This document shows positions 23,711 to 34,551 of a stretch of 64,000 nucleotides of DNA, in pieces; the stretch's first letter is position 1; each line of letters opens with the position of its first letter. The notes beneath the pieces are model-generated. The model worked only from the letters and a program-made list of their open reading frames with translations. It did not search any database and was not told the origin of the DNA. The translations under genes were made by a program, and so were the position numbers. The stretch is from Erythrobasidium yunnanense. Lineage: Eukaryota; Basidiomycota; Cystobasidiomycetes; Erythrobasidiales; Erythrobasidiaceae. The stretch covers positions 1,116,001 to 1,180,000 of the forward strand of contig BCJC01000004.1 of NCBI GenBank assembly GCA_001600175.1, given 5' to 3'.

Positions 23711-24426
23711 CAGCCCTCATTGATGCAGATTTTTCACAAACGTACTCGACAACGACTACAGCGCGACTTGGCTCTACCCCTCCTTCTATACCTCTCCTGG
23801 TTTCCCATCGCTCGTTGCAATGCAACGACAGGTATCCACCTCCACGATATATACCGATCTCAAGCCTCACAATGAATCAACATGTAGCACTCAATACTTC
23901 AGTTCAAATCATGATGCCCCGCTCCGAACACAGTCTACGACCTTCACTTATGCCTGTAAACATAGTCGTTACTCTTCAATGTTCCTCAAAGATGTTAAGT
24001 ATAGTCAGGAGTTCGACGTCGTAAGATAGCTGGCTATCAGGATTCCAGATCATGTATCGTTGTCAAATCAAGGAATGCTATCCAATCAAATACGAGAAGC
24101 TTGTGCGCCCTCGATGAGATGCAACGTTTGTAAGCTGCTTCGTTCACGTTCGAAGCTATATTCATCAGCGGCTGCACGCAAACCCTTGGCTGCGCACCGA
24201 TTTGACTTGACAGCCTAGTAATATTTATATGCTCCCACAGCACTGCATAAAGCTACATAACGACTCGCCTGAGAGAACATACGAGATACAGAAGTGGAAC
24301 TGCTGAGAGAGGGAAATGAAGATGAGTCATGACTAGTGCGAATGGAGGTACAACATCACTTTGCTGGAATGACGGATGTACGGACGGAGATGATTATGAT
24401 GTGTATGATTGGACTTAAATCGCGGC
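23711..24426. other. Convergent intergenic region, Ser/Pro-rich gene / bHLH gene
   Basis: About 715 nt between convergent stop codons. One plus-strand frame runs through 23629-24024, overlapping the last exon of the upstream gene in another frame; it shows no motif. No repeat or RNA gene seen. Confidence 0.4.
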
Positions 24427-25994
24427 CTAGGACCGATTCGAGGATGATGACCATTTCTTGTTCCATGGTGCGTTTGGTGCGTGCGGAGCTGGACTGTTTG
24501 AGTTGATATTTGACTGACTTGCTTGCTTCTGTAGCTCGGTAAGCCTCTGCAAGAGATCTTCGCGGTCTTCCAGCAGGGCCGTAAGGTAATCCACGGCTTG
24601 AGATATTGTCAGCAAAGATTGCTAGTTGACGGATGTAAAAAAAGGAAAGACTCACTCTTCCCTAAAACTACAGCCTCGCTCTTCGGTCCAGCTCTCCCGT
24701 CTATCTTTTCTCCGCCGACTTCGATGCCTCCCGTCAGGACGCCCGCTACCGTAGCCGGCGCACTATCCACATTCGCCAACGTAGTTGTACTGGCCGATGC
24801 GGCTGGTCCGTGGATCTTTGATAGACGATCGTTATATTCTGATATAGCTGCTTTGAGAGCAGGAACTATCGTGCATAGCTCATCGTATGCACTACGAATA
24901 GCTGTCCTACGCTTCTGCTCTGATAGTATGTGGTTCGCGCGCTTCTGCTCCTCTGTCAGTGCGGACTTTGACCCGCTTGTCGTAGCGGGTGCAGGCGCAG
25001 GCGAAACAGCCGAAGGAGAGGCTTCCACATCCGGCTTGAGTGACGCAGGCTTTGCAGCTGATGAGCGACGACGACTCGATGTGGATGCTGCTTTAGGCTT
25101 CTTTACCGCTGCTGTTGAGGCTGACGAGCCGCTGCGCGCTTTCGAGCGCCCTCGAGCTGTTGTCGGCTTAACATCCGCTTCTAATGTAGAAGATGACGGT
25201 GTAGGGTCTTGGACTGAGAATGAAGTCCTTGCGCGCTTGGCTTGAGGCGGTTGACTGAAGGACTGGTCGTGTATAGAGTCCGACGTTTCCGAGTCAAGCT
25301 CGGGCGGCCGACTGAGCGGGAATGACGGGGCGAGGGAGGATTGATAGGAGTTTCCTTGTATAGGTGGTGCGTTGAAGCTTCCGTATGGCGTATTGAGGGA
25401 TTCGCTGTTCGAAGTAGAGGAGGCCGAAGAGGGTCGTACTCCGAAGGGCATGGACGCTCCATTACTGTAGTCCGTCGGCGGCCACAGTTGCTGAGTGCTG
25501 TATGATGTACTAGCTATGCTCGAAGCTGCCTGGTACTGCTGCCCTTGCGCCTGCTGTGCCCTCGAGAACCAAGAGGCGAGCTCGTCTGCCTGATTACGCA
25601 GTCTCGCTTCACGCTGCGCTGACGATTCATGGGTATCTGGAAAAGCAAAGAAGCTGTTGCTCCCGCTTGTTGAGATCACACTGGGCAGATGCGACTGGCT
25701 ATTGAGGACAGGAGGTCGATAACTTGGCAGGAAAGAGGTGGAAAAGGCTGCTGATTCTGGTACTAACGATGATGATGGATGAGATGCGCTCGTTCTTGCA
25801 GTGGAAGACGCCAATCCAGAGCTGGATCCAGCAGCGCCAGCTCCGGCTACGAGCTGACTTGCGAGGAAACCGTCGAGTGCCTCGAGTTCGGACGACGAGA
25901 ACAAGCTGCTGGCGTCGTAGCTGTTGTAGTTACTATCTGGCATTGTAAGCTGAACGTCGACGGCAGCTGCAGCCATCACCGAGACATCGAGCAA
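24427..25994 (-). CDS. bHLH transcription factor (Ino4-like layout)
   Basis: Two exons on the minus strand (25994-24656 and 24596-24427), up to 502 residues. The N-terminal ~300 residues are Ser/Ala-rich with an acidic start (MPDSNYNSYDASSLFSSSEL). A Lys/Arg/Ser-rich stretch with probable nuclear localisation signals (ARGRSKARSGS, SSRRRSSA) precedes the DNA-binding part. Basic region plus helix 1 is RANHILSEQKRRTAIRSAYD with ELCTIVPAL; H, E and R of the E-box contact set are present. A long loop of about 50 residues and an intron separate it from helix 2 (VDYLTALLEDREDLLQRLTE), which continues as a short leucine zipper. Starts at 25994, 25976 or 25943 are possible; the last would leave more promoter. 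Divergent from MED11. Confidence 0.85.
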
Positions 25995-26049
25995 GCGGAT
26001 TGAGCGAAATCAAAGCAGCAAGGGTTGGATTTGCATCGATTCCTGAGGG
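25995..26049. promoter_or_regulatory. Very short divergent promoter, bHLH / MED11
   Basis: Only 55 nt (up to 106 nt if the bHLH start is at 25943) separate two divergent start codons. Both genes must share a compact bidirectional promoter or have leaders overlapping the other's coding region. No TATA-like element is visible. Confidence 0.6.
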
Positions 26050-26809
26050 ATGGATCTCGATACAGCTTCGAGCTCTGAAGCTGCTGGATCCGACGCTGGC
26101 TCACAATCTCCCTCATTCGAGATACAGGACGCCTTGCTCGATGAAAGCACCGTCGAGAACAGACAACCTACTCCTGCTGCAGACGACCCATCAAGCGAAG
26201 ATGAAGACAACGATGATGATGACGAAGATAGCAGCGATGACCCCGATGTAGCTGGACTGACCAGGCCCGAGAGGGAGATCCTAACCCTTCTCGCTGTAGA
26301 CAAAGTGATTTCGTTTTCTCCCCTCCTTTCCTTCCCTTTCTGACGCGTCGTATGAACAGAAACTCGCTTCGGTCCTCCAGCTAGCAGCGACAGCTTTATC
26401 CTCCCTAGATCCGCATGAAACAGGCAAACTAGCAGAAACAAAGCATAAAAGCCAGCTAGAAGCTTTCACTGCACATACTGGAGAATACTACAAAGCGCTG
26501 GACGTGCGTGCAACTCCCCACGCCAGCCTGACCTCAGCTAATTGCTTGTTGCAGGACATCCAATTAACGCTCCGATCTTCGATACATGCTCTTCGTCAGA
26601 CGAAGATATCACCCAGGACATTAGCAGATAACCCTGCTATGGGATCAGTCATGCGTGGGACGACAGTGGCGCCCGGCACGCTGCCTCAAGGTGAAGGTCT
26701 GGGCAAAGGAGCTACAAGGATGCAGACGGAAGCTATGAAGGATATAGTGGAGGCGTTGGAGGCTATCAGGGACACGAAGAGAAGGAAGCAAGCTCCGGAA
26801 GAACCTTAG
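26050..26809 (+). CDS. MED11: Mediator complex subunit 11
   Basis: Three exons (26050-26304, 26360-26503, 26555-26809), 217 residues. An acidic, disordered start (DDPSSEDEDNDDDDEDSSDD) precedes the MED11 core: REILTLLAVDKKLASVLQLA, then HKSQLEAFTAHTGEYYKALD and DIQLTLRSSIHALRQTKI, a helical set that in the Mediator head pairs with MED22. A Lys/Arg-rich tail (RDTKRRKQAPEEP) ends the protein. Exon phases are all zero and fit. The acidic N-terminus is longer than in most homologues. Identification rests on the core helices and overall order, so it is good but not as secure as the enzyme genes. Confidence 0.78.
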
Positions 26810-27286
26810 GAACGCAAAGCTCGAAAGGTCGGCAACCAGCTGGCTCTACCATCAAATTGGGCCCTGGTCGGATCAAGGCCATGCGAACCACTCCAAAGGC
26901 TTCCGCCGAACATGGAAAGCTGCATCTTAGGCGAGAGATCCCTCCTCGGGCCTCAGTGTTCACAGCAGTGTCCTAGCTCGCTCGTACACAGGAACAGCAT
27001 CGAGCTGGTACAAGCGCAAGCCATGCACTCGATTACAGCATAGCGCATGTACTGAAGCGAGCATGCCAGGATCAGATGCCTAGAAGGTTTCTTTGTGCAC
27101 GTCACTTAGCTTGTTTCTGATCTTCACGGCTGAGCCTAGATCTAGGAGTTCCACTCACCATTTTCTCGTTGTTGATTACACGTTATTGTACACCAACAAG
27201 GTCTGAATGTTTTGCTCTCCACAGACAAGTCGCGCTTTCGTTCCTGCCCACTCGCGACACGAAAGTTGCTCGTAAGGTTCGCTACC
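26810..27286. other. Intergenic region, MED11 / F-box array
   Basis: About 475 nt, the left edge of the F-box array. No terminal repeats or transposon-like sequence that would mark the array as inserted. No gene seen. Confidence 0.45.
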
Positions 27287-29133
27287 ATGACTTCGCAAGC
27301 AGTTGCTGCATCTACGACAGCCGCTCCTGGTAGACTGCACCATCTTCTGCGACCTGAGAATTCGTCTGAGACCGCCATATTACAGATACCGTGACTCCAA
27401 GCAAGCTGCTCCTTCTTCCCGACGAAGTCATCGTGGCAATAGTCAGCTACCTGGATATGAAAGATGTTACTAATTTGGGCTTCGTCAACAAGAAGATGCG
27501 CGAGCTCTGCTGCGCGCGACTCTTTCACAAAATCAGAATGGAGGTGCCCGAAATGGAGGCTGGCTATTCTCTGCGTGAATGCATACAAAGCAACTATCGC
27601 AATCTTCGCTTCATCCGCGAGCTTGACCTTCATCTCGGCTATCACTCCGGGGAAGCATTCGAAAAACAAGCCTGCGACGATTCTCTGCTACATGACTTTG
27701 CGGCTTTCTTCGCCCTCGTACAAGGACATGTCACAGACATCCATTATCGATTCTATGCTCAGTGTTCTTGGCGAGCGGACAACGCCATAGAAAAGATGCT
27801 TATAGCCAAGATTATGGCTGTCATTCTCGAGAGTCCACTGATTAGTGGCATTCGAGCGCACATATATACGAGAGATACTCTGAATGAATATGAACCTGAA
27901 ATAATGGCTGGATTCTTTATATCCCTCCCTCATTTCTCGAACACCGGCCATCTATACAGTCTGGACATCCGACAGTATGCCGACGACTCTGTATTATGGC
28001 CCCTTCTTTCGTCTGTTGCACAGCTCTCTCAATGCATCATCGAGGTTCGAAAGTATCCTCGAGATTTGCAAGCTCTGCCAGCGACCCTTCGAAGCTTGAC
28101 GCTGCACATCGATGAGTGGTCTCCCTTCGGCATCGGTAGCTCCCTACGACTCTTCCTCAATCTCAGTACGGCATCTCCACAGCTCCATCATCTAAGGATT
28201 GAGGTCGCATACGAGGAGTACAAAACACTACCTCCAAGCAGTTTAGAGGCTGGTCTAGCATCTAGGGTGCCATCTTTCTCCATCAATCTCACGCAATTGG
28301 TAACACTTGACATCAAATACGATGGGGTGTGGCATCAATTTCAAATTTGCGATGTTTTAGCGGCTCTCAATTCGCCGGTATTGTCCTCTTTGAGCATCAC
28401 GGGTTATTGGGCATGGTACGGTCTCCATCAATTGGGCACGAGGGTCAAATCTCGATTCAAAAGTCTCCACAGAGTCAAGCTTGTTGAAGCGGTCTCGTCT
28501 TGGCAAATGGAGGGCCCCGTGTACCCTTGGACTGAATCGCCGGTCCAATGGGAAGTGAGCCAGCCACTCTTCGAGGATCTTGTACAGATGCTCAGGAAGG
28601 CGAACATCGAAGTCAAAGTCTGTATGTTTACCGACAGATACGACGAATCTCTATCTCCGGACACGCCAAGTTTCCAAACAGTCTTAAGCACTCTACAAAA
28701 TCACCTTGTGACTCTCGACATTACCCTTTACGAGCCCGATCCCGAGGATATACCTTACATATGGTTTGAGCGACAGTATCGACTTCCTTCGTTACAGTCC
28801 CTCGCCGTGACCTGCCACATAGCTGGTGCCATACCATTCATGGCGAGAGCTTACAGTGCTCCTCAGCTACGTAGCATTAACATAGTCGTCTCGTCCGGAG
28901 ATGTCCACCGGTCAGCAATGATCGTAGGGGAATTGACCGAAGTAGTGCGAACGCAATGCTTTCCGCAGCTGCGCAATATCACAGGAGAGATCAGTGACCT
29001 GAAGCCAGAGAGGGACACTGAGGGGTCGGAAAGCGAAGCCCCGGAAGACGATCTGAGAACAACCTTCAGGGGAAAATTCATCGAGCAGTGCCGAGAGCGC
29101 GATGTCATGCTTGAAGGACTTGTTTGGAAATGA
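27287..29133 (+). CDS. F-box-type protein, array copy 1 (intact)
   Basis: Exons 27287-27329 and 27386-29133 (56-nt phase-1 intron), about 596 residues. A short variable start (MTSQAVAASTTAAP) leads into an F-box (LLLLPDEVIVAIVSYLDMKD, VNKKMRELCCARLFHKI). Then comes a block shared by all full copies, FAAFFALVQGHVTDIHYRFYA, followed by ~350 residues of Leu-rich repeat-like sequence and a conserved end block, MIVGELTEVVRTQCFPQLRN, finishing EGLVWK. F-box proteins link substrates to SCF ubiquitin ligases through Skp1; the Leu-rich part is the likely target-binding region. The target is unknown. No frame disruption is seen, so this copy is the best candidate for a working gene. Confidence 0.82.
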
Positions 29134-29371
29134 TGGCATGGATGGGATGCAGATTAGGACAGCCAATCCTGCGCGAACATGCTGGATGCGTGACTTGGGA
29201 TCTGTGATTTAAGGCTGTGAATTTAGCAGGGAACGCACTCTTCAGGCAGCTTTGTAGTGCGTAGAGAATGATCAGTCGCTATTATCCATGCACACCTCGC
29301 ATAACTCAGCAATTGAGCTTGCTCCCAGTTCAACAACTCCGGCATTACAGGCCTATTTACTGCAAGTTGCG

Positions 29372-31223
29372 ATGGCAGGCTCTGCTAGCAATGCATCTGG
29401 TAGCTACTCCAACTGATTTGCGGTGCGGAACACGCGCTGAAACTTTCTGCAGGTGGAAAGAAAGGGCTTCTGCTTCTGCCTGAAGAACTGCTCAACGCTA
29501 TCACGCACCAGCTTGACTTTCGCGATGTGAAGCAGTTCAGTCTCGTCAACAAAGTACTACGAAAGCGGTGCTCGACTCGACTATTTTCTAAAATCACGCT
29601 GGATCTACCTACGACCCTGGGCCATCGGCTCACACTTCAGCAGCGCATCCGTACCAGATATCGGACATTTCGCTTCATACGTGTTCTCGAGCTACATGTT
29701 GGCTGTCAGAATTACGAAACCTTCGACCAGCAGAACCTGGAAGCCGAGCTCAGCGACTTTGCTGCATTCTTCGCTATGGTACAAAGCTCCCTTACCGACA
29801 TCCACTACAACTTCTATGCACGATACGTAGCGGCGAATGCTCAGCTCGAGCGTAGTTTCATTAGCGAAATTATGGAGATAGTGTCGAGATGCCAGCGAAT
29901 TGGTACCATTCGAGGGCACGTATATGCTAGTAACCATGGGCGGTATATGGGGTGTCCAACTACAGCAGTCTGATCACAGGGTGCACTGCAATGCTGCCTA
30001 CATTCGAGACTCGCCATTACTTGCATAGTCTGGTGATGGATTACAGCTCTCTGAGCGTCGCAGACGCGCTGCGAGTGCTGGTTCTCTTACCAGAGACATG
30101 TCAGCCCAAACACTACAAACTCAGTACTCGCGCTTCCCTCGAGATTATCAATCTACTCCCTTCTTCCCTCGAAACTTTGGAATACATCATCTCAGGCCAA
30201 CCAATGTTCTATCGTGATACCTGGTTAGCATTACTTCACGCACTTCAGCGGTCCTGTCCGCAACTGGTGCATCTACACATCCTCGTAATCGAAGGCCAAC
30301 AATACCAGGACAGTCGCTCATCACACCAAAACGATATCACTCGATCAAGCCTTTCCTTCCCCAACCTGCAGTCTCTCGAATTCTCTTGCTGCGACCTGAC
30401 ATGTATTCCCGTACTGCTATCCTTCCACGCTGTCTTAGCTTCGCTAGAAGCGCCCAGGCTCGCTCGGCTAACTTTGGATGGTACATGCGCATGGTACTGT
30501 CTGTCACTACTGGACGTCGCAAAATTCATCAAGCGTACCGGCATAAGAAAACTCGAGCTTCGAGAAATAATAGAATATGACTGTATGGACGGTCCAAGAT
30601 TTCCGTGGCAAGATGCAGAAGATGTAGCAGCGATTAGTAAACCCCTCTTCAACAAGGTGGTGAACGAGTTCCAGAAGGCTAGCGCAGACGTGCTCGTCTG
30701 TGCTGTCACTCCGTCTTCATATGCAAGTCATATCCGACCTGACTGCGCCGACTTTCGACATTGTTTGGAAACCTTTGAAGAACATATCACAAGTCTAGAA
30801 GTGCGGTTGCATCAGTCGACAGAACATCAACCACTGAAGCCGCCATCCTTCGATCAGATCTATACTTTCCCAGTCTTACGATCTTTGGCCGTATACTGCG
30901 ACATACCGTATGCTCTACCTTTTGTGGCAAGAGCGATGGATATGCCATTGCTGAACACTCTGCATGTCGTCGTCAACCCCTACATAATTGGCGAACCAGC
31001 TTACGGGGGCACGCCTATGGCAGGCTTTGCAGCTATGATAACTGGTGAACTCACAGAGATAGTCAAAGAGGGAAGGTTCGGGCATTTGCGAGAGGTAACT
31101 GGAGAGATTGCAGAACTTGATGCGGCAGAAGATGGCGACTTTCTGAATACATGGTTCAAGACAACCTTTCTGAAGGCATGCAGTGAAAAGGGAATCACTA
31201 CGAGAGACTTACAATGGATATGA
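29372..31223 (+). pseudogene. F-box array copy 2, one apparent frame break
   Basis: Start exon 29372-29399 (MAGSASNAS), 53-nt phase-1 intron 29400-29452, then exon 2 from 29453. The F-box reads LLLLPEELLNAITHQLDFRD, and the shared block FAAFFAMVQSSLTDIHYNFYA follows. At about 29949-29952 (a run of four G) the reading frame shifts: the first part reads GHVYASNHGRYMG and the continuation VSNYSSLITGCTAMLPTFE lies in another frame. Aligned by eye to copy 3 the two parts join without gap, and no GT-AG intron of credible size fixes the phase. The rest is open to TTRDLQWI at 31223. It is a recently disabled copy, a sequencing error, or a gene read by frameshifting. Confidence 0.75.
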
Positions 31224-31444
31224 CGGAATGACAGGTATCCTCGAAACCGAACATGCAGGGTCTTGGGCGAGACGAAGTAATATCAGTAAACTTCTGCACT
31301 GCATTCGAATAGCCTGTACCGCATTGTCTTATGTACACTATAGTAAGACCCAGGCGGATACCCTGTCAATACTGCAGGCAGAATTTTGGCTCCTCGCTTC
31401 GCGACTTGCCAACACGCGAAGGAAAGTCGCAAGACGGACCTGCA

Positions 31445-33252
31445 ATGCCCTCTGAGACAGCAGTAGCAGCAGCACCAAGTGTATCTGGTATCGTATAACA
31501 TGCGGCGGCGTCCAGATCTGAGCTGAAAATGCGCTTGTAGTCGCGACTCCTGGCCTGTTGATTTTGCCTGAAGAGCTGCTCATTGCTACTACGGAACATC
31601 TGGACTTACAGGATGTGAAGAAGCTTAGTCTCGTCAACAAGCAAATGCACGCATTGTGCTCAACTCGACTCTTCGCCAAAGCTACGGTCTATCTCCCAGC
31701 TCGCCCAAGAGCTTCCTCACTTCGGCAATGTATTCGATCCAGATACCAGACTCTGCGCTTCGTGCGCGTCTTAAGGCTATATGTGGGCTGGCAAGGCCGT
31801 GCCTCGCCCGCAAACCATGATGTCGAGTCCGAGATCAACGACTTTAGGGCCTTCTTTGCTATGGTACAGTCCTCCCTCACGGATATCCACTACACTTTCT
31901 ATACACGAGCCGGAGAAGCAGCTTCCGCACTCGAACAAGCATTGATTGGCAGGACAATGTCTGTTATCCGGGAATGCTGGCGCATAGGCAGCATTCGAGG
32001 ACATATTGGCATTGACGATTATCCGCTTGAATCTGTACTGCAAAATTACGAGGCGGTCTTAGCGGGATGCAGCGCGGCGCTGCCCCATTTTGGTGCTCTG
32101 AACCACATTCACAGCCTAAATGCGGACTCCCCCATGCTGGAGGAGGCAGATTATGCTGGCGTGCTAGCGCAGCTCCAACAGTTTTGTCAGCCAAAACGAT
32201 GCAGGGTCAGATTGCACGCCACGCCGAAAGCTATCGCCCTACTTCCCTCGTCTCTACAAAGCCTGACAATCACGTCATTCCAATGGTTCGGTATATCCAA
32301 CGATACTTGGCCAACGGCTTTCTCAATATTGGCGGCCTCATGCCCACACCTACAGCATCTTCGTATCAACATGCGATCTTGTTCTTACTCGCGGGCAGCA
32401 TCTTCCCAGAGATCGCGGCCGACATTCCATTTTCCTCACTTACAAACCCTCGAGGTCTCGTGCAACCTTACAACAGACTTCAGGATATTGCGATCCTTCG
32501 CAACAATCTTTGCAGGCCTACACGCACCGAAATTGCTATCGCTCGCGCTGGCGGGTTTCTGTGCGTGGTATACTCTCTCGCTACCGGATGTGGACACCTT
32601 CCTAAGGAGTAACCCCGTCAAGCAAGTACAGCTGGTAGAGCTGATCGATGCAAACTGCATGAAGGACATCGAATACCCATGGAACAACGCCACCGACATC
32701 CCTACGATCAGTCGGCCACTCTTCAATACAGTTATAGAAGCTTTCAAGGCAGCAGGTGCGAGCGTCGCTGTGACCGCTCAACCTGTCGCGGAGTTCGACC
32801 TGGCCCCCGAATGTCAGGTGTTCCAAGATTGTCTCGGAACACTACAAGATCACCTCACAACCCTTGAAATATCGCTGAACGACTCGCTCACTGGGAATCC
32901 TGTGATTCTCGACCGCATTTATGCAGTGCCCCATCTGCAACAACTGGACATATTCTGCGAGGTACCTACCTCATTCGCTCTTGCAGCACGAAGCTTAGAT
33001 GCTCCGCGTCTCGAGAGCTTGCTTCTCATAATAGAAGCCCACTTTTACGGACAGAGCTGCATGATAGTTGGAGAAGTCACGGAGGTACTAAGGTAAGGCA
33101 GATGGCCTAAGCTGTTGAACATTGAGGGACAGATCGATCTAATTGATTCAGCTGGCGGCGACGATGGGGATGGTGTGCTCACATGGTTCAAGACGACTTT
33201 CCGGGACGTGTGCAAGAGCAGGGGCATTAGCACGAGCAAGCTGGATATGTAG
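31445..33252 (+). pseudogene. F-box array copy 3, stop codon near the 3' end
   Basis: Start exon 31445-31487 (MPSETAVAAAPSVS), 53-nt phase-1 intron 31488-31540, exon 2 from 31541. F-box LLILPEELLIATTEHLDLQD, then FRAFFAMVQSSLTDIHYTFY and Leu-rich sequence. The frame stops at TAA 33094-33096 just after MIVGEVTEVLR. Beyond it the same frame continues with clearly homologous sequence (GRWPKLLNIEGQIDLIDSAG, TWFKTTFRDVCKSRG) to TAG at 33250-33252. Copy 2 has a Glu codon at the stop position, so one G-to-T change would explain it. The 511-codon product lacks only the last ~50 residues and might still work. A donor-like AGGTAAGG overlaps the stop, but splicing there loses the homologous frame. Confidence 0.75.
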
Positions 33253-33294
33253 ATAGAGCGTGAAGGTGCGCGAAGCATTATCTGCAGCTATAAA

Positions 33295-34077
33295 CATATT
33301 ATACAGACCAGACTCGTTTATGCTTTCCAATCGCTGCAGGCGTCTGCCCTGGCCAACCTCACTTTGCAAGGCTCCCCGTCATGTTTCAGCCTCTACTCAG
33401 TGGACGTATCTCTCCTCCTACAGAGAACAAAGCTCAAGACTGTGACCTTCGTCGAGGAATTGGGACTTCTAACTACAGACGATGAAGACTATCCATGGTT
33501 GGACATTGATGACTCTGTGACGATAAGTCGCCCACTCTTTGAGGATTTGGTGCAGCGTCTGGAGACAGCGGGCGTCAAAGTCAATGTTAGCGCTACATCA
33601 GATCAAGCGCGAGCTCTGGATATCGATTTGACTCCGGACGATGCTGGCTTTCGCAATTCGCTAGGGACAGTGCAAGAATATGTGCAGTACATCAAAGTGC
33701 AGTTCTTCCAGCCATACAACGACGATCCGCCGGAGATGGACGACAGCTACGAGTTCACCCACCTTCAAACCCTCGATGTATACTGCTCAATACCCCGAGC
33801 ATTCTCGCAGATTGCGAAGCGTTGGACCGCGCCAGAATTGCGATCAATCAATTTGCAAGTCTGGCCCGAAGATGCTCGCGAAGGAGCGCTCATACTGTCC
33901 GAGCTCACGGACATGGTCAATAACGAGGAGTTTCCGAGTCTCTGCCGGCTCACAGGAACCTTCAGAGGTTTACCGGCCAGTAGTAGAGGCGATAGCCTCG
34001 CAGACCTGTTTATGGACACCTTCATCGAGGCATGCGAAGACAAGGAAGTCGACATCGAAGAACTGGTGTGGATCTAA
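33295..34077 (+). pseudogene. F-box array copy 4, 5'-truncated
   Basis: Only the 3' half of the family is present. Homology starts about 33295-33330 (YAFQSLQASALANLTLQG, matching the middle of the other copies) and runs open to EELVWI at 34077, with the end block LILSELTDMVNNEEFPSLCR intact. There is no F-box, no start exon and no FAAFFA block. The fragment begins about 45 nt after the end of copy 3, which fits a deletion or unequal exchange between neighbouring copies. It could be translated from an internal ATG but would lack the Skp1-binding part. Confidence 0.75.
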
Positions 34078-34551
34078 GCTGCGAAGGAGATAGATCGGAA
34101 GGATAGACAAGACGATATGTGTATAGCTAGACGAAAGTAGTCGAGGATCGCAATATTCGCATGCCAACTTTGCGTTCGTCTCTCTCCTTTCTACCTTTGT
34201 TCCAGCGTCCTCTGGGCATCCCTAAGCAGCAGAGATACCTTACTAATATTACCATGATGCGCATGCCTGCCTCAGCGCCTTTTGCTCGTCGCCTGCAACA
34301 TCGTCTCCTCCTGGGAAAAGATGCATTCTTGGGCTGGCATTTCTAGCCTCCTGGTGCGAACGCATTCTTGGCTTTTAATTAGCCTTTTGTACTCTACTGT
34401 CCTTGTCTTTCCTTCCTACGTTCGACTCCTTACAGTACAGCTTCGCATGCCAATCTGATCCACTTAAAGCTTTGGAGCATACATACCTGCTAGTCCTTCT
34501 AGCATACCTCAAGAAGCATATCATCGTCTTATAGACTCAGCGTCGTCACCC
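34078..34551. other. Spacer between F-box copies 4 and 5
   Basis: About 475 nt, longer than the 220-240-nt spacers between copies 1, 2 and 3. AT-rich, with pyrimidine runs ahead of the copy 5 start. No gene or repeat seen. Confidence 0.4.

Noticed and set aside
27142-27669. 175-codon minus-strand frame at the start of F-box copy 1
   Set aside because: Antisense to the start exon and F-box of copy 1; no motif.
32067-32612. 181-codon frame inside F-box copy 3
   Set aside because: It lies in another frame of a clearly homologous F-box coding sequence and has no motif.
33085-33152. Reading the copy 3 stop as a splice donor (AGGTAAGG to gattcag)
   Set aside because: The donor is good, but the spliced product leaves the frame that matches the other copies and stops soon after.
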